From contig JADLSH010000218.1 in the NCBI GenBank assembly GCA_016169945.1, positions 248,001-312,000 of the forward strand: a stretch of DNA of 64,000 bases. The letters are read 5' to 3'. Of this stretch, positions 1-12,033 are shown one piece after another; position 1 is the stretch's first letter; each line of letters begins with the position of its first letter. A program made the position numbers and the translations under genes. This DNA is from Trachythela sp. YZ-2020 (Eukaryota > Cnidaria > Anthozoa > Malacalcyonacea > Clavulariidae). The notes under the pieces were generated by a model. The model was not told the origin of the DNA, searched no databases, and saw only the letters and a program-made list of their open reading frames with translations.

Positions 1-770
1 TCGATCTGTTGACTATTATCTGACCCTAAGTCTAAACCTATTATAAACCCAATAGTATTATATAATGTTATTTCAGTTGTGATATCGCAAATCCGAATCC
101 GAGCTCGCAAATCCGAATCAAGAAGATTTCAACAAAACTTAATTGCAGCTGTGTGTTAAAGGGAAGCAATATCAGTAGTGTGACCTATATATGTACCACA
201 TAGAATAGAAATAGCCGTATATCTGAATGTCTTAAAGTTTCAATAAACATGTATAAATTTCTTATCAATAAAGTTTTACTTTCCAGTAAACTAGAAAAGC
301 GAAAGAGTTTAATTACAGTATATGCAAATATCTCATGCTGATATACTTGACATCAAATCATAAAAGCAAATATAATTAAATAAGTGGTTTTAGTGTAATG
401 CAAAAATACGTACACATGAGGGGGTATGAAAGATATAAATCCAACTCTTAACGTTAATTGAACCGTGAGAAAATTGAGTCAAGCTAGACCGCGAAGCAAG
501 AATGCGATAACAGTTAGTAAAGTTCTTAGAAATGTGCCTAGGCTTCCACATCTTCACTACCACCAGAAATTAGACGTTTGCTTGAGTTTTCCTGACAAAA
601 GATTACTAATATAAGTATATATTATGATTATGTCTAGTGCTTCCAAGTGCTGCGGAACAGGCGTGGGCGTATGTGGTGGGAGGAGTGGGTTGACACCCCC
701 CCCCCCCCAATAGTTTTTGGATTAAAGTTGGTCAAAATGGCAATCAAATCTTGGTCAAAGTAGAAAATAG
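1..770. repeat. Direct repeat copy A (partner at 7857-8642)
   Basis: The first ~770 bases match 7857-8642 in the same orientation, with small indels. Shared landmarks in order are the opening tract ATCTGTTGAC, a block ending in TCAATAAACATGTATAAATTTC, the phrase GAGGGGGTATGAAA, and a closing block ending GTAGAAAATAG. No coding potential is seen. A C-run near 697-709 is a likely sequencing or slippage site. The true left end lies outside the window. The pair encloses about 7.1 kb. It could be two copies of one dispersed non-coding repeat or the flanks of a local duplication. Confidence 0.8.
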
Positions 771-2227
771 TTTTTTATTATAAATTTTATTGATTTCTCA
801 CTGTCATCTTACAAAATATCTTATTAGTAGCTGAAAACTGCCTTGAATTATGCTTTTCTGACATATCATACATACTTAGGTATTATTTCATGACTGTGCA
901 CTTTAATTTACTGTGTATAAGTCACCCGTATCAGCATTAATTATCACTGCATGCGCATACTGTGAACTTATTCGGTTTTCCTGGAAGATTGATTGCAAAT
1001 TCACAGGAAATTGCCGAAATGGCTATGCTGAAAGTGAAACTCTTTTTTCAAAGTTTATACATGTTTTCCAACACTTTTCAAACCATTTTTGTGACAGAGT
1101 TATATTTCTATTATGCTTTATATAGTTCACAATACTGTAAATATATTCATAATACGCTGTTGTAAGTCCCGCAGAAAGTTTTGTCGCCATTTTGCAAGCA
1201 GCAACTGCGATTTCTTGAGGGATGCAAAAACGAAATAGCCTCTGGAAAGCGATATAACACTATTACACTAAATTAGGGTTTGGAGTTATGGTTAAGAATT
1301 CTGTGTAGGGTTTACTTAGGTTTAAAATGAAGCTTAGGTTTTGTTTGAAGTGTATAAAAAAATTAATTTTACGCCAAGAACGTATGAAATAAGCCATAGA
1401 AACTTTAAGATATATCCCAAAAACTAATAAAATTTTTACTTGGATTAATTGTTTTTTCTGCGCTTGTCTGTGGTGATGTTGGATTTTCTGCAATGTCTGT
1501 AATATAAGAAGAAACTGCATCATAACGTACCACTGGGTCACTGGGTTCACTATAGTTTATATGACGGATATAGTAGATCAAAGAGATATTATGAATTCAC
1601 ACATCAAAGATTTAAAACCAACGCCAACGGCTTAGCGCAATAAAACTAGACTAAAACACGTTGGGATTTATTCGACTTGTAAAACTACAGATATTGTTTT
1701 CCTATATGTAAATTGCGGAGATGTCACAAAACCACAATTCCACAATCTGGCCTTAGAACGTTGTGTTAAATTGAGATGTGGATCCGTCAATAACGAGTTA
1801 TTGATGTAAGTCAGTCATGATTAAGGCCTAAAATGTGTATGATATTAACAAACTGTCAGATGCAGTTATATAATTATATAGTATATATGTATATATAAAT
1901 ACCTAACTTCTTGTGAATACTTCAATAGTTCGACACTTTTACTGGATCGTCTTTGGTTTTGAAACGACGACAGTTTGAAGAATATGAAGGGGAATGTTTG
2001 GATTTAGAATGTTTTAATTGGATCAATCACCCCCTATTGTTTGTGTTATTTTTTCCGCTTCCAAAAGTATGCATTCATTATCAAATCATATTTTTTCTAA
2101 CAATTTGTACATTACCTACTATGTCAAACGTATACCAAAGTTTGTAAAGGGATCATTTTGCTTCTTGATAAAAGTTAAATTCGGGTATAGCAATTAGCAG
2201 TTAGCTAAGCCGTTTATCGCGCTGCTA
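771..2227. other. Intergenic, nothing recognised
   Basis: AT-rich DNA with only short open frames that lack recognisable domains or splice context. No TIR, LTR or RNA gene was recognised. Confidence 0.5.
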
Positions 2228-5200
2228 CACTGTTAATTTTGGGGTGTCAATTTAACACCAAAAAGTGGTGCTAAAAAATTAGGTAAAAAATGACACCTTT
2301 TTTGGGTGCTATTTTAACACCGCTGTTGATGGTGTTGATTTAACACTAGTTATGGTGCTAAAACAACACCTTTTGTAGTGTTTAAATAGCACTGATTTAG
2401 GTGCTATTTTAGCACCTAAATAGCATCTGATTTAGGTGCTATTTTAGCACCAAAATAGCACCTGATTTAGGTGCTATTTTAGCACTAGTGTGAACAAAAA
2501 CTTGCTCATTGCTACAAAGCAAATCCAAAATATATACTCCACTTTTTAACAAAGAGACAACACAATCTGAAAATATATGAACATCCTTTAATTGAATTAA
2601 TAATAATGAACATTAAAATGGTAATAAATTTAGGCAAATCTTGCCATGCTCATGCAATGTTCTCACCAATTACCTATTGAAACCAGGTGCATCTATTATT
2701 TTACCCTGGGCAATGCCAAGCAATTCTAGTACTATGCTAGGAGCATGTCAGAAGAGTTATTCTATGTCACTCCAATGCTTAAGTTAACCCATTAACAACT
2801 AACAATTTTCCTTAGCAGGTGAAGTTGTCTGGCATTAGACAGAGTAAACTTGCAATATAAGATGCACAATCAGGAATTTATACAAGCACTTTATTCTACT
2901 GACGTTTTCAGATGAAGAAAATGAATTATTTACAACCGTTTACGGTAGCAGAAAGGTGCTTCTATAAATCCCTGATATAATCATTGTGGTTTAATGGGTT
3001 ACAAATTTGTTATTAGGTAAAGTCAACAGTTATAGAGTCTGATGATTACTACACTAATTTCCCATAGTCTATAGACATGCCAAAAGACTGCAACTCCATT
3101 TTCTGAGATCAGAATACCTCTATTCTTTTGCTCCTGTCAGTATGGCCAATATCAAACACACACAACTTGACGCAGACCATTAACTCCTTGCGTTATCTTC
3201 CTCAGCGATACAAAGTTGCTCTATTACTTTAGTCGTGATGCCAAGGTGAACCATACATAAATATCAATATTTTTCCAGCTTCACAATCACACATAATTAG
3301 GTTATCTATAAAATACATTGAAAGTAAGGTACATAAGTAAATACAAAATTCAGATTAACTTAAAATATTTGCATCATTCTAATGAATGCAATTAAACAGG
3401 TGTCTGCTAATAATACATAATTATGATATTCTCTTTCATTAGGCAGGACATAGCTGACTTAACTACTATTTGACGAGATCACAGACTATAAAAAAAATCA
3501 ATTCTCACACAATAATAAATATTCTTGCAGTGAGTTCCATATCAAAATACACCCCTAGTGACCCCACTAGAAGTGGGTAAGGTCCAGTGTTACTATAGAG
3601 CACACAGGTTATAATTAGAATACAATTAGCTATTGCTTATGTACAGTTAGCCTCCTGAGATTCCAAAACTCCCTTAGGCATGATGCACAGGTCTATGTAA
3701 ATGCTTTCTTCACCCTGCTCTCCTGGGCAGCACACTTTGGAGGAACAAGCAGGGTATAGCTGAGTTAGGAAGAGTCCACAAAAATCATCGAGAGCAGTGG
3801 TCAGTAAGCCAACCCCCCAAATATGGGCATCATATATTGTTGGTTTGTGCCGAAAAGCATGGAGGGAAAGTTATTATATATTATAATATTATACCTCACA
3901 ATAAGTGTGTCCAATCAGAGAACTAGGCTTGTACCACATGACCGTGGTATTTTTCAGTGAATACCTGTACCCTGAGTCGTTTCCCCGGGGCATGGTATTC
4001 GAGTCGAATACCACGCTTGAGCTGGGAATATGAGTTTTTAATACCCCGCTCGTACCCAGGCCGTCATCTAATTTCATCGCCTGTTTTCTAGTATCTAGTA
4101 GACTAGTACAAGTAAAGTCATACAAGGTTCGGTATAATATATCATTTATAGACCTTTCACTCAAGGTATTCCCAAAAAATTACCCTTCGGGATGAAATAT
4201 ACCCTCGGGCTTTGCCCTCGGAATATTTCTCATCCCTCAGTGTAATTCCAAAAATTCAAAAATTTCATGTATCCACTCAGCTACATGCGTTTACATTGAC
4301 CTCAATGACCTGTAGGTTTTATTGAAGCATTTTAAATATACCTCATTAAATAACAATTATAATATTATGGAAGTTGCACATTATTTAAAATTGTCAAGAC
4401 ATTTTCTCAGGGTACTAATGGACTATACATTGATTCATTGAAACAATGCTCAACTTATGAAACAATCACATAATTCATATATAAAAACATTCATAACTTT
4501 TAAGTCTACTTTAATGTCAGAGTTTCTATGGTATAGATTAATATAATTGTTAAGTAGGCCGTAGTTTATATTATCGTTTTGATTCTGAACTAAATTGATA
4601 AGTACAAGGGAATTTTTGCCGCGCTAAAATTCAAATATTTTCTTACGGCGACACAACGCACGCAACATAAATATTTACGAATACATCCGTAAATTTTTGC
4701 CTTTATAATTGCTTTATATTACATAAAAACATTGAAATATCCTTACCTGAATATTATACCAGCGTTCCTGAGCTATAACTCTTGAAATTCTTGTGGATTT
4801 CGAGAAGAAAAAGCAAATATATTGCTTGTATTTTCCAACATAATTTTTCAAATTAAAATTTGAAATGAAAGTGACGCTATCCCAGAAAACTTTGCGCGCA
4901 TGATAAGGAAATTAGACACCAGTCCGTCTTTCCGTGCTTATGTCATTTCTATGAATTCTTTCAGGAGAGACAACTCCCAACCAAAAAACACTGCTCGTAT
5001 TTTGTACCATTTCTGATTTTTGTGTCATATTTTAGACTCTATGCTTTAGGAATATAACGTTCTCTCTAAAGTTTCTCTTAGGTATGCAGCAAACTAGATG
5101 CGACACAACAAAACACCATAGAGTTTGTGTATATAAAATGTCTATAATCATGTAGTATCACAAGATATTATACATGGCGATTTATCAAAACAATATTCCG

Positions 5201-5693
5201 TAGAAATATGTTACTTGGGCTTTCTTGCGATTTTTTGTGAAACTGTAATTTGACTTAAACACCCATAATATATTCAACCCTACAAATCGTGTTAATTTAG
5301 CACCTCTATAGTGGCCTATGTTTAACCCTTTTGATGGTGTCAAAATAGCACCCAATATTTAGCGCTATAAAGGGTGTAAATTTAGCACTTTCGCTGATGA
5401 AAGAGGTGCTATTTAGGACCCCAAAAAGGTGTCAAAATAGCACCCCATTATTTAGCACCATAAAGGGTGTAAATTTAGCACTTTCGCTGATGAAAGAGGT
5501 GCTATTTTATTGCCCAAAAAAGGTGTTAAAAATTTCGGGTGCTGAATTAGCACTTTAAGATTGACACCCAACTTAACGGTGCTATATTGGCACCCAAATC
5601 GGTGCTAAAATAGCACTTTATATTTAACACCACCTCCTGGTGTCAATTTAGCACCTATACAGGTGCTATTTTAACACCCTCAAATTAACAGTG
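2228..5693. mobile_element. Long-arm (foldback-like) TIR DNA element, non-autonomous
   Basis: The ends are inverted copies: the left begins CACTGTTAATTTTGG and the right ends CAAATTAACAGTG. Each is flanked by TA (2226-2227 and 5694-5695), which fits a TA target duplication. The arms (about 2228-2488 and 5288-5693) are built from many short units around GGTGCTATTTTAGCACC, each itself nearly palindromic, so every arm is self-complementary as well as complementary to the other. The ~2.8-kb interior has no transposase frame. The TA duplication suggests a Tc1/mariner-like mobiliser, but the superfamily is unproven. Confidence 0.75.
2489..5287. other. Interior of the long-arm element, no gene seen
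   Basis: Non-coding, AT-rich. A short local inverted motif lies near 4196-4222 (CCCTCGGGCTTTGCCCTCGG). The open frame at 3889-4164 on the minus strand has no recognisable domain and is not called as a gene. Confidence 0.5.
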
Positions 5694-7245
5694 TATATAT
5701 AGTTGAACCTGCTATTGCATGGCTACCTACTCTGATTTGATATGCGTAAAAGCTTATGGAAGTACAGTAAACTTATGTTTAGTAAGTTTTTACAACATTT
5801 TACCTTTCGCTTGAGAGTTGGAGAATGGTCAACCCTCAAACTCACCCTCGCGACGTCTCTGGATATATTCCAATAAATATTAATGTAACCATTCTATTCT
5901 TCTCTTAAAAAAGCATAATTTTATTACAGCTTGATTAGAGACGACTGGTGAAGTAGCATGACAGTTATTGGTATATGCCAGCTGCTACATATATATATAA
6001 TTTATTATTAATGTGTATATAAATATCCAAAAGTCTGCTTTTTTTATTAATAGCAAAAGGAGATGAGATACATTTCATTATTTGAAAGGTTTTAGAATGG
6101 TAATTATCAGTATAAACACTAACAAGTAACATTTGTTTTTAAAGTACAAATTAGAACCTTATAGAGCTGCCTAAATTCCTGTTATCTATTTTATACTAAA
6201 TAGCTCATTCAGCTGGTCGTCGTTTTACTGTTTACCGGGCCCAGCAGGGCACCCGCGACATGAAATTCATTTTGAACACCGCAGGGCATTTTTTAAGGAA
6301 TTACGACTACTAGGGTAAAGTCTGTGTGAGGGCCTTTTCCTTTGTAGGTCACCCTAAATATAGTAAGACCATTATTTTCTGACTTTCATTGCAAACTAGT
6401 GAGTAAAACACAGGCAAATAGCCTTGGCAAATAGCAACATTTGTAAAATATGAAGATGTCGAAAGCCTAGCAACAGATTTTACAGATATAAAAATAGAAT
6501 GAAAAACTGTCAGTAGTGAATTGAATTTTAAATGTAAAATTTGAGAAACGTGGCAAAAGTGATCTTATTTATTGTAATTTAAGAAGTATTCGAGGTATAT
6601 GATAGAGTTTTTCAACAGCTTTCTTTTGTTGTTAACAATTAACAGGTAATCATATCAGTGTCAAATAGTTTTTTATAGGAGTCGCTTTTTAGTGCCAATT
6701 AAGCATTTTTGAGCCAAGGAAAATAAAAACTTACGCTAATGGTCAGTCAGTTTATGTCTGCAAAAGGACTATATTTTAGATCTTCAATGATTACTTCATG
6801 TTGATAAATTGCCTGGTTGCAAATTCTCTACATGCTTTACCCTAGATTTCGTTATATAGGCTACAGTAAAAATTCTACTTTTTGTGTTTAATTAAAAGAT
6901 CGAAGTATAAAGTGTCAAAGAAATCGAATTACAAATCAATCTCATAGACAATCCGTATTTCCTGGACAAATTCATGGTCTTCTATTGGTCTGTTTGTATT
7001 ATTGTTGAGAAGCTCGACTGTACTTCTTAACAAACAATAGAAACCACTAACTCACTGTTACTGGCTTACAGTTGAAAATGAGGACCAAACGGGTTTTTTG
7101 CCTTTCGTATCCGTTTTATCGGCCTTTGTACTGAAATTTCAGTAGGGACACTTGCCAGAACTATTTAGGTGATATGTGCGAATGTTTTATGTGCCGAAAA
7201 GATGTGACATAAACATCGAATGCTCAGACAGGAGTTTGACATCTG
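5694..7245. other. Intergenic, nothing recognised
   Basis: No coding region, RNA gene or defined repeat boundary could be supported. Confidence 0.5.
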
Positions 7246-7495
7246 GGGCCGGTTAATGTAGGCCTACGAAGCCCGTTTAGCTTAAACGGTGGATAAGCCA
7301 AAATTAAAAAACACTTTCACACATTTGGTGAATGACTGAACTTAAATCTTATGCCCTTAATATGTAGTTGCAAATATAATTGTTCTATTCAAGTTGAAAT
7401 ATTTTAGCTTGGTTGTTCGATGAATGTATAGACTTGATCTATATTTTCGAGTTATCCACCGTTTAAGCTAAACGGGCTTCGTATACAACCGGCCC
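7246..7495. mobile_element. 250-bp MITE, PIF/Harbinger-like ends
   Basis: Inverted ends start GGGCCGG and share the block CGAAGCCCGTTTAGCTTAAA followed by CGGTGGATAA, giving TIRs of about 45 bp with a small indel in the left copy. A 3-base CTG lies on each side (7243-7245 and 7496-7498), consistent with a 3-bp target duplication. GGG ends plus a 3-bp TSD are typical of PIF/Harbinger-derived MITEs, although TWA is the usual target. The interior is too short to code. Confidence 0.7.
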
Positions 7496-7856
7496 CTGTA
7501 GTGTATGTATACCTGGTAATCTTACCTGGGTTCCAGAGGTTTTGGAGAGTTTGCTAAGCTAGGGTACCCTCTGGAAACATTACCTCTGCTCTGACGTCAG
7601 GATATCCTAATCTGTGCCTTCAGCAAAACATTTCAAGACTTTCAGGACAAAGATATAGGACAGTTATTGTGAGAGGCTTCCTTATTAATGACGAAAAGGG
7701 CCCAGTGCGTCTGAAAATCTTGCATCACTAGTGGGGCAAGCAAAGGGCCTACTGGGGTAAATGCCCCAGTAGTTATATAGTTAAAAAATGCCCTGGAACA
7801 CCCTCAAACTTTAACTAAAAAAACCCAAACCCTTCGGTCTTGTGTTAATCGAACGT

Positions 7857-8642
7857 TTAATCTGTTGACCATTATCTGACCTTAAGTCTAAACCTATTAA
7901 GAACCTAATAGTATTATATAATGCTAATATCGGGAAAAGGCCGGCCGGGTTTTACTCGCAAATTCGAATTAAGCAAATTTCAACGAAACTTATAATTGCA
8001 GCTGTTTGTTAAATGAAAGCAATACCAGTGGTATAACCTAAAAACCACATAGTATAGAAATAGCCGTATATCTGTATGTTTTAAAGTTTCAATAAACATG
8101 TATAAATTTCTGATCAATACACTTTCACTTTCCAGTGAACTAGGAAACCACAAGAATTCACAGTACGTGCAAATATCTCATGCTGATATACTTGACATCA
8201 AATCATAAAAACAAATATAATTAAATGAGTGGTTTTATTGTGATGCAAAAATATGTATATACATGAGGGGGTATGAAAAATATAAATCCAACTCTATAAC
8301 GTTAATTGAACCGTGAGAAAATTGAGTCAAGACCGCGAAGAAGGAGTGTGATTTGTAATCACAAGTATACTTGGTTTCAGGTGCTTATATATATATTAGC
8401 AGTTAGCTTAGCTTTTAGGAATATTGTCTAGGCTTCCAGATCATTACTACCACCAGAAATTAGACGTTTGCTTGAGTTTCTACTAATATAAGATTACTGA
8501 TTTGAGTTTATATGATTATATCTAGTGCTTCCAATGGCTGCAGAACAGGCAGGAGCGTCGCTACTGGGGAGGGGGAGGGGGTTAATTGTTGGATTAAAAG
8601 TTGGTAAAAATAAAGAGAAAATTTTGTTCAAAGTAGAAAATA
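7857..8642. repeat. Direct repeat copy B (partner at 1-770)
   Basis: Same-orientation copy of the first 770 bases, diverged by substitutions and small indels. One extra insert lies near 8350-8400 (GTAATCACAAGTATACTTGG and neighbours). The tail near 8560-8640 has a G-rich run where copy A has a C-run. No coding potential. Confidence 0.8.
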
Positions 8643-9911
8643 GGTAGTCATTGATTAATGGTTAACAGTTTATCTTTCATAGGGAGCTAAGCTCCCTAAA
8701 AATAGATTAAGTTGTATATATATTTTGTTACATAATATATACGTGTATAGATATATATATTATATACAGCAAAGATGGCTCAACTATTTGAGATATGGGT
8801 GTTGTTCATATTTTGTTAACAATAATATATTTCTGTGATACTAAATTGAAAGTATACAATAAAGCTAGTGCTAATACTGTTGATAACAAGTGTCTTGCAT
8901 TACGAATTATATAAAGCCAGGCTTTAGATAGTTGGTCAAAAGGTTCAATGTTTCCAAAAGTTGGTGAGAGTTCCTGTACAACCCCCCTCTCCAATATCAA
9001 TGAATTCGGGACGTCCCTGGGAACAGGGGGTGGGCTAGGGCTCAGAATAAGAAGCGAGAGTAGGCAAATATAGATCAGAGCGGGAAAACTTAATACGAAT
9101 ATCAGATTCTTCGCTGTCAAAGCCTAAAAAGCAAAATGATTAAAATGGTCTGGTTTCGGCACATCAAATCTTCCCCCAGAACCCAGGAAATGCAATTTAT
9201 GAGACTCCTGATTTCAAAATTGTCCGGACGAGGATGCTTCCGGACCTCCTACAGTTTGTTAACATTCTGATTGGTTAACGTTCGCACTAGTGAGGGTGTA
9301 TAAAGAAGCGATTTTTGAATGACCTCAAAACTAAAAATCGGGCCGGTCGTCGTTAACACTAGAATATCTGTACAGTTGAATTTCCGAGGGGAACATGGCT
9401 GTTTCTGCCCATTCATAAAAAATGGCTTGTGCACAGAATTGGAAAGTTAAAAACGCGACTTGAAAACGTGATTTAACTAAGAAAGCAAATAACAATTTAG
9501 TGTACATTTTAAGGTACATCAAATTATTTTGCACTTTGAGAGTATATAAAACCCATTTCAGTTGAACTTCCCTCTATAATGACCACAAATCTCGTTTTGA
9601 ACCATCCATTTTTGTGCGCAAGACACTTTTAATGCGGTTGGCAAAAACAACCATTTAGCATTTGGGAGTTAATTAAAATCCGATGACCGTTAAGGGGGTT
9701 CAATTCAGGTGTGCAGCATTTTGACATTTTTACACTTCGTATTTTTATGTTTTATGCAGCAAATATCGAGATGCATGTTTGTATATTTTAATGTTTCGTC
9801 TCTTAAATTACGTTAATTAGTTTTAGTAAACATCTTGTAGTTTACCTTATCACAAGCCGCAGTACCCGCATCTATATATATACATGGGCTTGCGGTTGGC
9901 GCTTGGCGGCT
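8643..9911. other. Intergenic, no supported gene
   Basis: A 104-codon minus-strand frame (8806-9120) has two hydrophobic stretches and a splice-acceptor-like CTTTTTAG just upstream, but starts at TTG and has no recognised domain. It is left uncalled. Confidence 0.4.
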
Positions 9912-9982
9912 GGGCTCTGTAGCTCAGTGGTCGGAGCGCCGCACCAGAATCGCAGGGCCGCAGTTCAATTCCTGTCGGAGGA
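9912..9982 (+). repeat. tRNA-derived sequence (degenerate tRNA or SINE head)
   Basis: An A-box-like TAGCTCAGTGG is followed at tRNA spacing by a B-box-like GTTCAATTCC. The 5' acceptor strand (GGCTCTG) does not pair with the expected 3' strand (CGGAGGA), so it is unlikely to fold as a working tRNA. A tRNA pseudogene or the promoter head of a SINE both fit. No clear SINE tail was seen. Confidence 0.55.
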
Positions 9983-10233
9983 CTTAGAGTTGCATTTTTC
10001 GCAGCCGTTCCCGTTCAGGTCTAAAATATTGTATATATTATCTCACTCGAAATATCCATCCACCTAAACCTTCTAACACATAGTTCGTTGCTATTGCAAC
10101 ACCTGACACACGTGCGAAATTCATTCTAAACTGGCTTATTGTTTCGTGAGTTGGAAAAGAAGCACGAGCATATATGAAAACAATCAAGTAATTACCTATA
10201 TCTTTTGACGCCGTTGCTGTAAAAGGGAGCAAA

Positions 10234-11404
10234 TATAGACCTTATATATGCATGATTCCCAACCGGGCTCCGTATCCAAGGAAACCGGAATAAACGCGGG
10301 AAAACCACTGACAAAGGCTTTTTCCCGCCGGCAATCGCAGGAGTGACAAAAAAGGTGAACAAAATAGAATTTCCGGTCTCAATTTTGTTGCAGAACCATA
10401 ACTTTTACTTAGGTTATATTTGTTGAAAATTTTTTGAACATATACAGAAATATAATATCAAGTGCATTATACTTTCTAGCAAACTTTTCAACAAACAAAT
10501 TATTTGCGTACGGTGTTTACTAGCTGTTTATAACGACGACGCATCTAGTAAAATTTACAGACTGATCGACTTAAAATCTCTTAACAATCAACTTTTTCAA
10601 TAAATTATGTATAAAAACTAACCATGAAAGTTGAAGAACTGCTTTTGTGAAAATACTTACAGTAAAAGATGCTATAAAGTCAATTGGACAAAGCCAAACG
10701 GCAAAGGAAACTTTTGTTTTGTTGTATTAAAGTTATATCAACAACAAACATTCAACAAGGCAACAAAACTTGTGTATTAAATAATTGATATTACAACTCA
10801 CGCAGTTAATGTAGCTTTCATGTCTTCAAAGTTCAAACTTCTTAACTGCTTGCAGAATCACAGGAACAGTTCATAGTTAAAATATTTTTTAAGGCGAAGA
10901 CTTTATATTAAAAGTTTATATCTCGTGATTCTCACCGTCCTTCTGTCTTTCATGTTCTTGCCAAATTTTAATAAAAAATAAACATTTCCTTGCATGAATC
11001 TCTTGATTTTTTCACAGAATAAGCTTTCCACATCTATTTTAGTCTTTTTATCTGGTATTTGTCGTTAAAATCTCAATAAAATACTGTTTTTCACCTTTGG
11101 ATAAACACCGTCGCTACGTTGTCGCATTTCCACACTGAAAAATCGCAAAAGACTTGTCTTTTTCATTATATTCTCGTTTAAAATACACACAAAATTCAAA
11201 ATACACACAAAAATTGCAAAAACTTTAAATAAACAACAAGAAAAGGCCATTTCAACATCGCCCGCGACAGAATGGCGTTCTTTTGCTTGACAAGCAAGTA
11301 GGTCAAGGTCTCAGGGAAAACCCCCGGTTCTGCTCGTTTTCCCGCGTTTATTCCCGTTTCCTAGGATACGGGGCCCGGATTGCGAATTATGCATAAGGTC
11401 TATA
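10234..11404. mobile_element. 1.17-kb non-autonomous TIR element
   Basis: The left end starts TATAGACCTTATATATGCAT and the right end is its inverted counterpart ending ATGCATAAGGTCTATA. Inverted similarity runs about 70 bp, through a shared block GGAATAAACGCGGGAAAAC. The interior has no transposase frame. The P-type element that follows used the last bases of this right TIR as its target, so this element or its end was present first. The target duplication is ambiguous because the ends are themselves TA-rich. Confidence 0.7.
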
Positions 11405-12033
11405 GACCAGTGAAATGAATATAACTGGAACGCTACCTTCAACCGGAAGCTTGATGCTCTATTGTGCAAGTCACCCCCAGTCTTTCCACGTAAAAACAAA
11501 CACGGCCAAACAAAATATTTTTATGCGATTTCGCCTAATCGGGTCGAAACTCCTAAAAAAACTCGTTTAGGGAGATAAAAACTAATTTTGTCATTACCTT
11601 CAGCTAGTTGAAACATTCTTGATGTTAATAGATTGCATTTTTTGGATTCTTTGTATGGAAATGCTGAATAACACGGCTCTTTGTTAGGAAAAAACGTAGA
11701 GCCTAGGCGTGAAGTTTTCCATGACCATGTTGGGAGATTTGGGTTTTTTTCTATAATTGATGCATTTTTGTGCAATCTAGTCACTTAGGAATGGGAATGA
11801 AACAAACATAAACTTATAATATAAAATAGTGTCAGTATCAAGTGTATTTTGTGATGAAATTTTAGCTTTTAGGAGTGCCCAAAACATTGAAGTTTCTCCT
11901 CTACCCAGTCCTTTTTCAATTTAGAGCGCATATTTACTGTAGTTTTTAGTAAACAAATATTTAAAGGGAAGAAAAAACTACGAAATTGAAGGAAAAATTG
12001 ATATTTTTGTGACAGTGTTAGTGAGTAAAAATC

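Noticed and set aside
3889..4164. 91-codon minus-strand frame inside the long-arm element
   Set aside because: No similarity recognised; TTG/GTG-type starts and AT-rich chance frames are common here.
8806..9120. Minus-strand 104-codon frame with hydrophobic stretches and an acceptor-like CTTTTTAG upstream
   Set aside because: It begins at TTG, has no recognised domain and no matching donor or neighbouring exon was found.
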